Shown here: positions 1-7,457 of the stretch, piece by piece
How positions within the stretch are numbered: position 1 is the first letter of the stretch
Layout: the number at the start of each line of letters is the position of its first letter
Source of the DNA: Bacteroidota bacterium
Lineage (GTDB): Bacteria > Bacteroidota > Bacteroidia > Bacteroidales > UBA1402
Direction of reading: 5' to 3'
DNA length: 8,471 nucleotides
Assembly: GCA_030706285.1 (NCBI GenBank)
Contig: JAUZOU010000118.1
Coordinates: 1-8,471, forward strand
Program-made: the position numbers and the translations under genes
The notes under the pieces: model-generated
What the model was told of the DNA's origin: nothing
What the model saw: only the letters and a program-made list of their open reading frames with translations
Database searches by the model: none

Positions 1-1887
1 ATCCCATTTGTCCACAAATTTGTGGGGCGAACCGGCAAACGAGCGCTGTGCAACAGCATTGGCTTTTTCCCAGAAGGGGCCTCCCATATCCCAGTTTTCA
101 AACCAAAGTTCTTCTGTTTCGAGGTATTGAGCTTCACAGTTGAATATACCGCTGTGGGCAATAAAACATTTGAATCGTTTTTCGTGATGACCTGCCAGCC
201 AGTAAACAGAATAGCCGCCATAGGAAGCACCGACACAACCCAATTTGTCTTTGTCGACAAACGGTTCCTTGGCCATTTCATCGATGGCTGATAAATAATC
301 GTTCATGTTCTGTCCGGTATAATCACCGCTGATTTGTTCTTTCCAGGCTTGTCCGAGGCCGGAAGCACCGCGGCGGTTGGGGGCTACCACAATATACCCC
401 TGAGACGCGATAAGCCTCAAATTCCACCGGTATGACCAGAACTGACCGATATTCCCCTGAGGACCTCCGGAGCAATACAAAATGGTCGGATATTTTTTGG
501 AAGCATCAAAATCGGGCGGATAAACAACCCATGTCAGCATTTGCTTATTGTCGGTCGTCGGAATCATCCGCTTTTCTACGTTGATGGGTTTCAGCTGATC
601 GAAAATGGCTTTGTTCTCATCGGTCAACGCCAACATGGAACCATCGGCCGGATTGATCCGGTAAATGTCATCCGGATGTTCCATAGACTGTTTTAAAGCG
701 ACCAAGGCATTGCCTGCCAGGGCGATTTGCTCGATGTCAAATTGTCCGTTTGTCACCTGCTTGACGGACCCGGTTGCCAGATCTGTTCGATAAACTTGAA
801 TGACAGCCTCCTGGCTGCTCAGGAAAAATAGCGAACGTGAATCAGGTGTCCAGCGGATGTTGCTGACATCTCCGTCGAGCGATTGACTGAGAAACCGGTT
901 GGTACCTTTGGCCAAATCATGAATAAACAGGCGGTTCAAGTCGGCTTCATACCCGTCACGAGCCATGCTTTCAAACGCAATGTATTTTCCATCCGGTGAA
1001 AAAACCGGGTTCTGGTCATAGCCCATCATGCCTTCGGTCAGGTTTTTAGTTTCCCCGGTTGAGACAATATACAGATAGATATCGGAATTGGTAGAAAGCG
1101 CATAATCGATCCCTTTTTTCTTTCGGCAGGTATAGGCGATGGATTTGCTATCCGGCGACCAGGCCAGTTGTTCGATGCCGCCCCAGGGCTTCATCGGCGA
1201 TTCGTACGGTTGCCCCTCCAACAGGTCTTTGACGTTGGTAAGCCCCTTTTTGGTTAAATCAGCAACAAAAGGATGCGGAATGGTTTCCACCCATTCGTCC
1301 CAGTGCTTGTACATAAGATCGTCAATCACTTTGCCCGTTGACAAGGGCAGATCAGGATAGATGTCCTTAACGCGTTTCCCATATTGTACCTGCGAAACGA
1401 ACAGCAATTTAGTGCCATCCGGAGAAAACGCGTACGTATCGATGCCTCCTTCATAATTGGTCAACCGGCACCGCTTTTTGCCATTCTTATCCATCTTCCA
1501 GAGTTGGCTGCTGCCCGATTCGGAGGACAAGAAATAGATGGTCGAACCGTCGGCAGACCAGGACTCTTCCGTTTCGCTGGAAGGGGTGCGGGTAAGCCTT
1601 TTTGCAGCCCCGCCTTCGACAGGCACGACATACAAGTCACGATTGCCTTTATTCAACGGAATGCTGTAATACTGGACGCCATACAACACTCTTTTGCCAT
1701 CTGGCGATACCTTTAGCCCACTCACACGGCCCATCCCCCACATCACTTCGGGCGTCATGATGCCGTTCTTAACAGTAATAGGCTGTTTTTCGATCAAGGA
1801 GGTTTTGATCGCTTTCATTTCTGTGCTGGAGGAAATCAGCAAACCTGTCATTACCATCATGTAAACAATCCGTTTATTCAATTGCAT
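1..1887 (-). CDS. dpp5: Dipeptidyl-peptidase 5 (S9 prolyl oligopeptidase family), 3' end missing
   Basis: This is a periplasmic serine exopeptidase that should release dipeptides from peptide N-termini, in DPP5 with preference for hydrophobic P1 residues. The frame is open from ATG at 1887 to the window edge (629 codons, no stop). Residues 1-25 form a signal peptide (MQLNKR, then a hydrophobic stretch to SSSTEMKA) with no lipobox cysteine. Residues 44 to about 400 carry beta-propeller PD40-like motifs such as KVSPDGKRVLYG, and the DPP5-like stretch LMYKHWDEWVETIPHPF. The alpha/beta-hydrolase domain follows, with the nucleophile motif GASYGGY (Ser555) and then VYWLAGHHEKRF and GGPFWEKANAVAQR. 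These match my memory of Porphyromonas gingivalis DPP5 (about 684 residues) closely. The Asp and His of the triad would lie in the 55-70 residues beyond the edge. It is divergent from the LRR gene. The role in peptide nutrition is family knowledge; catalytic competence cannot be confirmed here. Confidence 0.93.
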   Translation of the reverse strand, partial: MQLNKRIVYMMVMTGLLISSSTEMKAIKTSLIEKQPITVKNGIMTPEVMWGMGRVSGLKVSPDGKRVLYGVQYYSIPLNKGNRDLYVVPVEGGAAKRLTRTPSSETEESWSADGSTIYFLSSESGSSQLWKMDKNGKKRCRLTNYEGGIDTYAFSPDGTKLLFVSQVQYGKRVKDIYPDLPLSTGKVIDDLMYKHWDEWVETIPHPFVADLTKKGLTNVKDLLEGQPYESPMKPWGGIEQLAWSPDSKSIAYTCRKKKGIDYALSTNSDIYLYIVSTGETKNLTEGMMGYDQNPVFSPDGKYIAFESMARDGYEADLNRLFIHDLAKGTNRFLSQSLDGDVSNIRWTPDSRSLFFLSSQEAVIQVYRTDLATGSVKQVTNGQFDIEQIALAGNALVALKQSMEHPDDIYRINPADGSMLALTDENKAIFDQLKPINVEKRMIPTTDNKQMLTWVVYPPDFDASKKYPTILYCSGGPQGNIGQFWSYRWNLRLIASQGYIVVAPNRRGASGLGQAWKEQISGDYTGQNMNDYLSAIDEMAKEPFVDKDKLGCVGASYGGYSVYWLAGHHEKRFKCFIAHSGIFNCEAQYLETEELWFENWDMGGPFWEKANAVAQRSFAGSPHKFVDKWD

Positions 1888-1911
1888 TTGTACGATTTAT
1901 TTCATTTACCG

Positions 1912-1919
1912 CAAAAATA
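1912..1919 (-). promoter_or_regulatory. Bacteroidota -7 element upstream of dpp5
   Basis: On the minus strand this reads TATTTTTG, a full match to the TAnnTTTG element used by the Bacteroidota primary sigma factor, ending 24 bases before the dpp5 ATG. I found no TTTG -33 element at the usual 19-21 base spacing, so the call rests on the -7 element and position only. No Shine-Dalgarno sequence precedes the ATG, as is usual in this phylum. Confidence 0.45.
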
Positions 1920-1996
1920 CAAGTATTTTTTGGGAATGTCAGGTATGATAGGATTAATTCAAACCAATGCCAGCAAATTCAGAAAGCATTATATTG

Positions 1997-2026
1997 TTGA
2001 TATTCCAACTATTTAATCTATATTCG
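1997..2026 (+). promoter_or_regulatory. Possible promoter of the LRR surface-protein gene
   Basis: A TTG at 1997-1999 is followed after 19 bases by TATATTCG (2019-2026), one mismatch from the TAnnTTTG -7 consensus. This arrangement fits a Bacteroidota -33/-7 promoter and would place the transcript start near 2033, giving a leader of about 40 bases. The region is AT-rich, so chance matches are likely. Confidence 0.3.
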
Positions 2027-2071
2027 TAGCGAATGTTGCTAAGCTATTGTTGATTTATATCTGAATGTACC

Positions 2072-4912
2072 ATGATACAAAGGAAAACAGTTGCTTTCAT
2101 TGTTAGTCTATTTATTCTCTTAGAGAATATAAACGTGCAGGCTCAGGAGGTTGCCGTTACACTTAACGTTGATACCGCTGGTACCTTGAGTACATTGATT
2201 GATCCAAGCCAGAAAAATCTAATTACAAATTTAACGCTTACCGGAAATTTGAACGGAACGGATATTCTTTATATTCGTGAAATGGCTGGAAGAAATGTGA
2301 GATGTCAAGCTACTTCAGGAATGCTTTCTGTACTTGATTTATCCGGGGCTACTATTGTAAGTGGCGGAAGTGCTTATTATTCCAATGATTCTTATTCTTA
2401 TTACACCTCAGCCAATTCAATGGGTTATATGTTCTGCTATTGTAACAAGTTGACTGCTGTAACCATACCCGGTAGTGTAACCTCTATAGGTGATTATGCC
2501 TTTTATTATTGCTCTGGATTGACTTCTATAACCATACCCAGTAGTGTGACCTCTATAGGATATGCTGCATTTGATGGCTGCAGCATATCAACACTTAACT
2601 TTAACGCAACTAATTGCACTTCTATTGGGGATTATGCTTTTACATTTCAATCATCATTAAAAACAGTAACTATTGGCGATAACGTAAAGAGGCTACCATA
2701 TAACCTATTTTTTGGGTGTACCGGATTGACTTCTATAACCATACCTAGTAGTGTGACCTCTATAGGAAGTTGTGCCTTTTATGGTTGCACCGGATTGACC
2801 TCTATTACCATACCTAGTAGTGTAACCTCTATAGAGGGTGGTGCTTTTTGTGGTTGCACCGGATTGACGGCTATAATCATACCCAGCAGTGTGACAGCAA
2901 TAGAGGGTAGTACATTTAATGGTTGCACAGGATTGACGGCTATAACTATACCTAATAGTATTACCGCAATTGGGGCTAATGCATTTTATAAGTGCGCCGG
3001 ATTGACTTCAATAGTTTTACCCAGTGGCCTTACCACCATAAAGGTTAGTACATTTTCTGGATGCAAAGGATTGACTTCTATAACCATACCTGATAGTGTG
3101 ACCTCTATAGGTGATGATGCATTCTCTTTGTGTACAGGATTGACTTCTATAACCATACCTAGTTGTGTGGCCTCTATAGGTAATAATGCATTTTATGGTT
3201 GCACAGGATTGACTTCTATAATTATACCCAATGGCGTTACCTCTATAGTGGCTAGTACATTTTCTCGTTGCACAGGATTGACTTCTATAACTATTCCTGG
3301 TAGTGTGACTACTATTGGGGATTTTGCATTCTCCAGTTGTTCAGGATTGACTTCTATAACCATGCCTGATAGTGTCACCTCAATAGGTAATTTTGCATTC
3401 TTTGAGTGTACAGGATTGACTTCTATAACTATGCCTAGTTGTGTGACCTCTATAGGTCATAATGCATTCGATGAGTGTACAGGATTGACTTCTATAACCA
3501 TACCCAAAGATGTTACCTCTATAGGTGATAATGCATTTTATGGCTGCAGCATATCAACGCTTAACTTTAACCCAACTAATTGCACGACTATTGGGAGTGA
3601 GGTTTTTTCATTTCAATCGTCTTTAAAAACAGCAACTATCGGCAACAACGTAAAGACGCTGCCTAATAATCTATTTTCTTGGTGCAAAGGATTGTCTTCC
3701 GTAACAATTGGAAGTAGTATTACTTCTATAGGTGATGATGCATTTATTGGTTGCACTGGATTGACGTCTATAACCTTACTCAATGGCGTTACCTCTATAG
3801 GTGATAATACTTTTTATAATTGCACTGGTTTGACTTCTATAACCTTACCTAGTAGTGTGACCTCAATAGGGATTGGTGCATTTTATCGTTGCACCGGATT
3901 GACTTCTATAACCATACCTGATAGTGTGACCTCTATAGGTGATAATACATTTTATTATTGCACTGGGTTGACTTCTATAACCTTACCCAATGGCGTTACC
4001 TCTATAGGTGATAAAGCATTTGCTGGATGTAAAAGATTGACGGAGATCCATTGCCAAATGGCCACCCCTCCATCAATCTCAAGCGATGTTTTTACTAGTG
4101 TAAATAAAACAATATGCAAGCTTTATATTCCGGAAAATGCTTACTCGACTTACGCAAAGGCTGCAGAATGGAAAGATTTTTCAGCTATCATTGAAGTTAA
4201 TTCTCAAGGGGTAGTTATTCATACTATTACAACAAACTGTAATGAAGGAGGAATCATAACCATCAATGATACCAATAAACTATCAACAACTATTGAAGAA
4301 GGGAAGCCTGCAACAATCATGTTCTTACCTAATGAGGGTTATATACTTTCCACCGTTTTATTAAATGGTAATGATATTACTTCAACTATTAGTAACAATT
4401 CATATATCATTCCATCCGTTACCCAAAATCAAGTTTTCAATGTCACCTTTAAGAAGATAGTCTTGGCCACAACCGTTTCGGCGGGAGAAGGAGGTCACGC
4501 TATCCTCAGCTGTCAGAGCGTGGATTACGGGGACTCCATCACCTTAACGATTACACCGGATGAGGGATATGTGGTGGATAAGGTGACCATGAACGGGACT
4601 GATGTCACTGATAGCGTTGCGAACAATGCCTATACCGCTACTGGAATCAAGGAGAATATTGAATTTGTGGTATTTTTTAAAATATATAGTACTATTTCTC
4701 AAGCTCAATTGAAAAATAGTAAGGTCTATATAGATCAAGATGCGATAATAGTAACAGGAATAGATTTAGGAAATACTATTTCTGTTTATTCTTGCTCCGG
4801 ACGTTTACTCCAAATCATTAAAGCAACAGGCAACATGGTTAGAATTAACCTTCCACCCAATCATATTTATCTAGTCAATACAGCTGGTAAAACAGTCAAA
4901 GTTGCTTTATAA
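2072..4912 (+). CDS. BspA-like leucine-rich repeat surface protein with type IX secretion sorting domain
   Basis: A secreted, probably cell-surface LRR protein of 946 residues. Domains in order: signal peptide 1-24 (cleavage likely at VQA|Q); an N-terminal cap 25-126 with the BspA-associated motif NLNGTDILYIREMAG; 23 LRR units of the Treponema/BspA type (LRR_5) at 127-655, consensus LTSITIPSSVTSIGDNAFYGCTG; a degenerate closing unit 656-683; the usual post-LRR segment LYIPENAYSTYAKAAEWKDF at 684-703; two InlB-type B-repeat-like modules at about 714-795 and 799-870, each with a P(N/D)EGY motif and a (L/M)NG(N/T)D(I/V)T motif; and a C-terminal domain at about 873-946 resembling the T9SS type A sorting signal (ISVYSCSGRLL, then INLPPNHIYLVN and GKTVKVAL at the end). 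Relatives of BspA bind host proteins or other bacteria; the ligand here is unknown. It stands alone, convergent with rpoD. The coding DNA is AT-rich except for one module, and internal duplication is extensive. The start is the first ATG and leads directly into the signal peptide. Confidence 0.93.
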   Translation: MIQRKTVAFIVSLFILLENINVQAQEVAVTLNVDTAGTLSTLIDPSQKNLITNLTLTGNLNGTDILYIREMAGRNVRCQATSGMLSVLDLSGATIVSGGSAYYSNDSYSYYTSANSMGYMFCYCNKLTAVTIPGSVTSIGDYAFYYCSGLTSITIPSSVTSIGYAAFDGCSISTLNFNATNCTSIGDYAFTFQSSLKTVTIGDNVKRLPYNLFFGCTGLTSITIPSSVTSIGSCAFYGCTGLTSITIPSSVTSIEGGAFCGCTGLTAIIIPSSVTAIEGSTFNGCTGLTAITIPNSITAIGANAFYKCAGLTSIVLPSGLTTIKVSTFSGCKGLTSITIPDSVTSIGDDAFSLCTGLTSITIPSCVASIGNNAFYGCTGLTSIIIPNGVTSIVASTFSRCTGLTSITIPGSVTTIGDFAFSSCSGLTSITMPDSVTSIGNFAFFECTGLTSITMPSCVTSIGHNAFDECTGLTSITIPKDVTSIGDNAFYGCSISTLNFNPTNCTTIGSEVFSFQSSLKTATIGNNVKTLPNNLFSWCKGLSSVTIGSSITSIGDDAFIGCTGLTSITLLNGVTSIGDNTFYNCTGLTSITLPSSVTSIGIGAFYRCTGLTSITIPDSVTSIGDNTFYYCTGLTSITLPNGVTSIGDKAFAGCKRLTEIHCQMATPPSISSDVFTSVNKTICKLYIPENAYSTYAKAAEWKDFSAIIEVNSQGVVIHTITTNCNEGGIITINDTNKLSTTIEEGKPATIMFLPNEGYILSTVLLNGNDITSTISNNSYIIPSVTQNQVFNVTFKKIVLATTVSAGEGGHAILSCQSVDYGDSITLTITPDEGYVVDKVTMNGTDVTDSVANNAYTATGIKENIEFVVFFKIYSTISQAQLKNSKVYIDQDAIIVTGIDLGNTISVYSCSGRLLQIIKATGNMVRINLPPNHIYLVNTAGKTVKVAL
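2576..2725 (+). repeat. First copy of a 150-bp cassette encoding atypical LRR units
   Basis: This covers the end of unit 2 and units 3-4. It encodes CSISTLNFN, TNCTSIG, FQSSLKT and NVKRLP, a variant that breaks the LTSITIP pattern. A second copy lies exactly 966 bp (14 repeat units) downstream. By eye the two copies are about four-fifths identical at the DNA level. Confidence 0.85.
3542..3691 (+). repeat. Second copy of the 150-bp atypical cassette
   Basis: This covers the end of unit 16 and units 17-18 and encodes CSISTLNFN, TNCTTIG, FQSSLKT and NVKTLP. It is the partner of the copy at 2576-2725. The first 50 bases of the two copies differ at only a few positions. The offset of 14 x 69 bp indicates copying in register with the array. 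Confidence 0.85.
4461..4660 (+). other. High-GC island encoding the second InlB-like module
   Basis: My count gives about 102 G or C in these 200 bases (51%), against about 63 of 200 immediately before and 61 of 200 immediately after (31-32%). The boundaries coincide with one protein module (about residues 799-863, ATTVSAGEGGH to ATGIKENIEF). The first InlB-like module just upstream has the low GC of the rest of the gene. This looks like a domain acquired or converted from a gene of different composition; that origin is inference. Confidence 0.7.
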
Positions 4913-4970
4913 AAAGGGAAAGCATAAAGCTGATTATATCGGAGTAACTTTTACGGCTTAGCTGTAACAA

Positions 4971-4996
4971 AAAGAGCCACCTTTCGGTGGCTCTTT
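4971..4996. terminator. Rho-independent terminator, probably bidirectional
   Basis: A perfect 11-bp inverted repeat (aaagagccacc / ggtggctcttt) flanks the 4-base loop tttc, in the gap between the convergent LRR gene and rpoD. The minus-strand transcript of rpoD meets the better U-run (cuuuuugu after the stem); the plus-strand run is shorter. It lies about 22 bases past the rpoD stop and about 58 bases past the LRR stop. Confidence 0.88.
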
Positions 4997-5018
4997 GTAC
5001 TTGAAGCATCGTGAATTC

Positions 5019-5879
5019 TCATCCAAGATAACTTTTTAATAATTTACTTCTAGAGTTCTGACGTAAGCGGCGTATGGCCTTTTCTTTGATCTGCCGTACA
5101 CGTTCCCGCGTCAATCCAAATTTATCGCCAATCTCTTCGAGGGTCATTTCCTGACCGCCCAGTCCGAAAAACATCTTGATGATATCACTTTCTCTTTCTG
5201 TCAACGTTGACAGGGCGCGGTCAATTTCGCGCGAAAGGGATTCGTTCATCAAAACACGGTCGGCCTGAGGTGCGTCATCATTGACCAGCACATCCAAAAG
5301 GGAATTGTCTTCACCCTCAACGAAAGGAGCATCCACCGAAATGTGGCGGCCTGATACTTTCAGGGTGTCGGCAATTTTGTCAACGGGGATATCCAGTTCT
5401 TCTGCCAGTTCTTCCGGTGATGGCTTACGTTCGTGTTCTTGCTCGAATTTTGAGAACGCCTTTGTGATTTTGTTCAGTGAACCAACCTGGTTCAACGGAA
5501 GACGCACGATACGTGATTGCTCTGCCAAAGCTTGCAGAATGGATTGCCGGATCCACCATACAGCATAGGAAATAAATTTAAACCCACGGGTTTCGTCAAA
5601 TTTTTCTGCTGCCTTGATCAGTCCAAGATTGCCTTCGTTAATCAGGTCAGGAAGGCTTAATCCTTGATTTTGATACTGTTTGGCTACCGAAACGACGAAA
5701 CGTAAATTGGCACGGGTTAATTTTTCCAGAGCTGCACGGTCCCCCTGACGAATGCGCTGAGCCAACTCAACCTCCTCATCGACCTTGATCAGTTCTTCAC
5801 GGCCAATTTCCTGCAGATATTTGTCTAACGACGCACTCTCCCGGTTGGTGATTGATTTGGTGATTTTTAGCTGTCTCAT
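5019..5879 (-). CDS. rpoD: Primary RNA polymerase sigma factor (RpoD/SigA)
   Basis: The principal sigma-70 factor, which directs core RNA polymerase to housekeeping promoters. At 286 residues it has the short form typical of Bacteroidota, lacking region 1.1 and the large non-conserved insertion of the E. coli protein. Region 1.2 begins near residue 17 (LDKYLQEIGREELI). Region 2 (about 56-123) has ANLRFVVSVAKQYQNQG, the core-binding DLINEGNLGLIKAAEKFD and the -10-reading GFKFISYAVWWIRQSI. Region 3 spans about 131-205 (KPSPEELAEELDI). Region 4 (about 220-275) has LTERESDIIKMFFGL and the helix-turn-helix MTLEEIGDKFGLTRERVRQI. The ATG at 5879 gives the normal start MRQLKITKSITNRES. It lies 69 bp downstream of htrA on the same strand, with a perfect -7 element of its own, so it is probably transcribed both from its own promoter and by readthrough. 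The strong hairpin downstream ends the transcript. Confidence 0.98.
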   Translation of the reverse strand: MRQLKITKSITNRESASLDKYLQEIGREELIKVDEEVELAQRIRQGDRAALEKLTRANLRFVVSVAKQYQNQGLSLPDLINEGNLGLIKAAEKFDETRGFKFISYAVWWIRQSILQALAEQSRIVRLPLNQVGSLNKITKAFSKFEQEHERKPSPEELAEELDIPVDKIADTLKVSGRHISVDAPFVEGEDNSLLDVLVNDDAPQADRVLMNESLSREIDRALSTLTERESDIIKMFFGLGGQEMTLEEIGDKFGLTRERVRQIKEKAIRRLRQNSRSKLLKSYLG

Positions 5880-5900
5880 GCTGAAATTTGAAAATTAGCG

Positions 5901-5908
5901 CAAAAGTA
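5901..5908 (-). promoter_or_regulatory. -7 promoter element of rpoD
   Basis: The minus strand reads TACTTTTG, a perfect TAnnTTTG match, ending 21 bases before the rpoD ATG in the 69-bp htrA-rpoD gap. The leader would be only about 15 bases. No clear TTTG -33 element sits 19-21 bases upstream; the sequence there is gtttcgtacg. The motif is the one expected to be recognised by the sigma factor it would express, suggesting self-transcription. Confidence 0.6.
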
Positions 5909-5948
5909 GCGATTTTTAAGTTAAAAACGTACGAAACTCTGATTTATT

Positions 5949-7457
5949 TTATTGATTCAAATCTATTGCATAATAAGTTACTTTGCCGTTCGGGTACATA
6001 CCCACAATGAATAGTCCTTTATCATCGAACCCTGCACCATTTTGGATATCCTTGACAACACTCTCGAGCTGTGAGACGTTCATAATCTTCTGATCATTAA
6101 TTTTAAGGATAACAAATCCTTTACGAACGCCTGCATCTTTCAATTTGCCATCTGTTACTCCACTGACCTTCACACCATAAGATACATTCAACTCTTTCTT
6201 CTGAGACTCGGTCAGTTCGCTGAAGGCAGCTCCAAGCACTTCGACACCTTGATTTTTGATGGTCTCAACACCACCTTGCTTGTTACGCAATTTGACGTTG
6301 AACTCAAGATTCTTTTCTCCCCGTTTTACCTTGACGGCAATAATGTCGCCCGGACGATAACGGCTGACCTGTTCCTGCAACGCTGAAGCTTTGGATATAG
6401 AAACACCGTTGATGGATTCAATGACATCGCCTTCTTTAATGCCAGCTTCCATGGCGCCGCTCTTATCTTCCACCGACATAACATAAACACCGTCACTGAC
6501 TGAAATGTTCTTCTGTTTAGCGAAATCCGCATCAATATCTCTGATAGACACGCCGAGATAGGGTCTCTGGAACGATCCGAACTCTTTGATGTCACCAACA
6601 ACCCGTTTGACAATATTGACCGGAATGGCAAAAGAGTAACCGGTATAAGAACCTGTCTGAGACATTATGGCCGTATTGATACCGACCAGTTCACCACGAA
6701 GGTTGACCAAAGCCCCTCCACTGTTTCCAGGATTGACGGCTGCATCTGTCTGAATAAATGATTCGATGCTCATGTTGGATTTACCGGATTGTCCGTTCGA
6801 CTCACTGCCTATGATGCCAAGGTTACGACCTTTAGCACTGACGATACCTGCCGTCACGGTTGAGGTCAGATTCATAGGGTTCCCGACGGCCAGTACCCAC
6901 TCTCCGACTTTCAGATTATCGGAATTTCCAAATTCGATGGTCGGCAAGTTTTTGGCATCAATCTTAATCAGGGCAATATCGGTATTCGGATCTGCACCGA
7001 CCACTTTAGCTGAGTAATTGGCTTTATCGTTCAAGGTGACGGAAATCTCGTCGGCGCCTTCAATAACGTGATTGTTGGTAATGATGTACCCGTCCTGTGA
7101 AATAATCACGCCGGATCCAATGCCAACCTGCGGCTGTTGTTGCTGCTGAGGCATCATCTGTCCGCCTCTGTTACCGAAAAAATATTCAAAAATATCGACC
7201 GGCTGCTGAACGGTGCGCATGGTTTTGGACGTGATGTTAACCACTGCATTGACACTGTGTTCAGCCGCAACGGTAAAGTCCGTTTCTATACCTGAAGGAA
7301 CTGTTTGACTCACCAAATGAACAGTACTGTTTTGCGGGGTGTCCGCGTTAACGCCGTGATTTCCTGATGCGGTCACGGTAGCGTACGAAACGCCTGTGCT
7401 GGTTCCAGCAACAAGTAAAAGGCCAACAAGCAAGTTGACTACGTTTTTCTGATTCAT
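5949..7457 (-). CDS. htrA: Periplasmic DegP/HtrA-family serine protease, two PDZ domains
   Basis: An envelope quality-control protease that degrades or holds misfolded periplasmic proteins. I start it at ATG 7457 (502 residues); an in-frame TTG two codons earlier at 7463 is possible but less likely. Numbered from this ATG, residues 1 to about 28 are a signal peptide (MNQKNVVNLLVGLLLVAGTS). The trypsin-like domain spans about 60-290 with the full triad: His130 in ITNNHVIEG, Asp160 in DPNTDIALIKI and Ser246 in NPGNSGGAL. A glutamine-rich loop (MMPQQQQQPQ, near 101-110) precedes the first conserved strand, as in loop LA of other HtrA proteins. PDZ1 is about 298-390 (PYLGVSIRDI, AGIKEGDVIESING) and PDZ2 about 404-495 (VEVLGAAFSEL, AGVRKGFVILKIND). 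Two PDZ domains and about 500 residues match the DegP/DegQ (Do) class rather than DegS. It lies just upstream of rpoD on the same strand. DegP and DegQ cannot be told apart from sequence alone. Confidence 0.96.
   Translation of the reverse strand: MNQKNVVNLLVGLLLVAGTSTGVSYATVTASGNHGVNADTPQNSTVHLVSQTVPSGIETDFTVAAEHSVNAVVNITSKTMRTVQQPVDIFEYFFGNRGGQMMPQQQQQPQVGIGSGVIISQDGYIITNNHVIEGADEISVTLNDKANYSAKVVGADPNTDIALIKIDAKNLPTIEFGNSDNLKVGEWVLAVGNPMNLTSTVTAGIVSAKGRNLGIIGSESNGQSGKSNMSIESFIQTDAAVNPGNSGGALVNLRGELVGINTAIMSQTGSYTGYSFAIPVNIVKRVVGDIKEFGSFQRPYLGVSIRDIDADFAKQKNISVSDGVYVMSVEDKSGAMEAGIKEGDVIESINGVSISKASALQEQVSRYRPGDIIAVKVKRGEKNLEFNVKLRNKQGGVETIKNQGVEVLGAAFSELTESQKKELNVSYGVKVSGVTDGKLKDAGVRKGFVILKINDQKIMNVSQLESVVKDIQNGAGFDDKGLFIVGMYPNGKVTYYAIDLNQ

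Larger units (their letters stand above)
2450..4036 (+). repeat. Tandem array of 23 units averaging 69 bp within the LRR gene
   Basis: The array is exactly 23 x 69 bp. Every unit is 69 bp except two 66+72 bp pairs (units 2/3 and 16/17), which keep the overall register. Units start with ttgacttctataacc or close variants, and most contain a form of acctctatagg at a fixed offset. Conservation extends to synonymous positions, which points to duplication or gene conversion of DNA as well as selection on the protein. Each unit encodes one LRR turn; 21 of the 23 have a cysteine at or near position 21-22 (units 3 and 17 have FQSS instead). Confidence 0.9.

Noticed and set aside
22..291. Plus-strand open frames inside the S9 peptidase (also 1139-1360 and 1384-1716)
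   Set aside because: They are antisense to a continuous, clearly homologous peptidase frame and have no family features.
3193..3378. Minus-strand frame across the LRR repeats
   Set aside because: Its repetitive peptide is simply the antisense reading of the 69-bp repeats.
2450..4036. CRISPR-like array
   Set aside because: The regular 69-bp repeats have no unique spacers and remain an open reading frame encoding LRR turns.
5281..5568. Plus-strand frame antisense to rpoD, and similar frames antisense to or overlapping htrA (6326-6631, 6766-7017)
   Set aside because: They are shadows of strongly conserved rpoD and htrA coding sequence, without domains or promoters.
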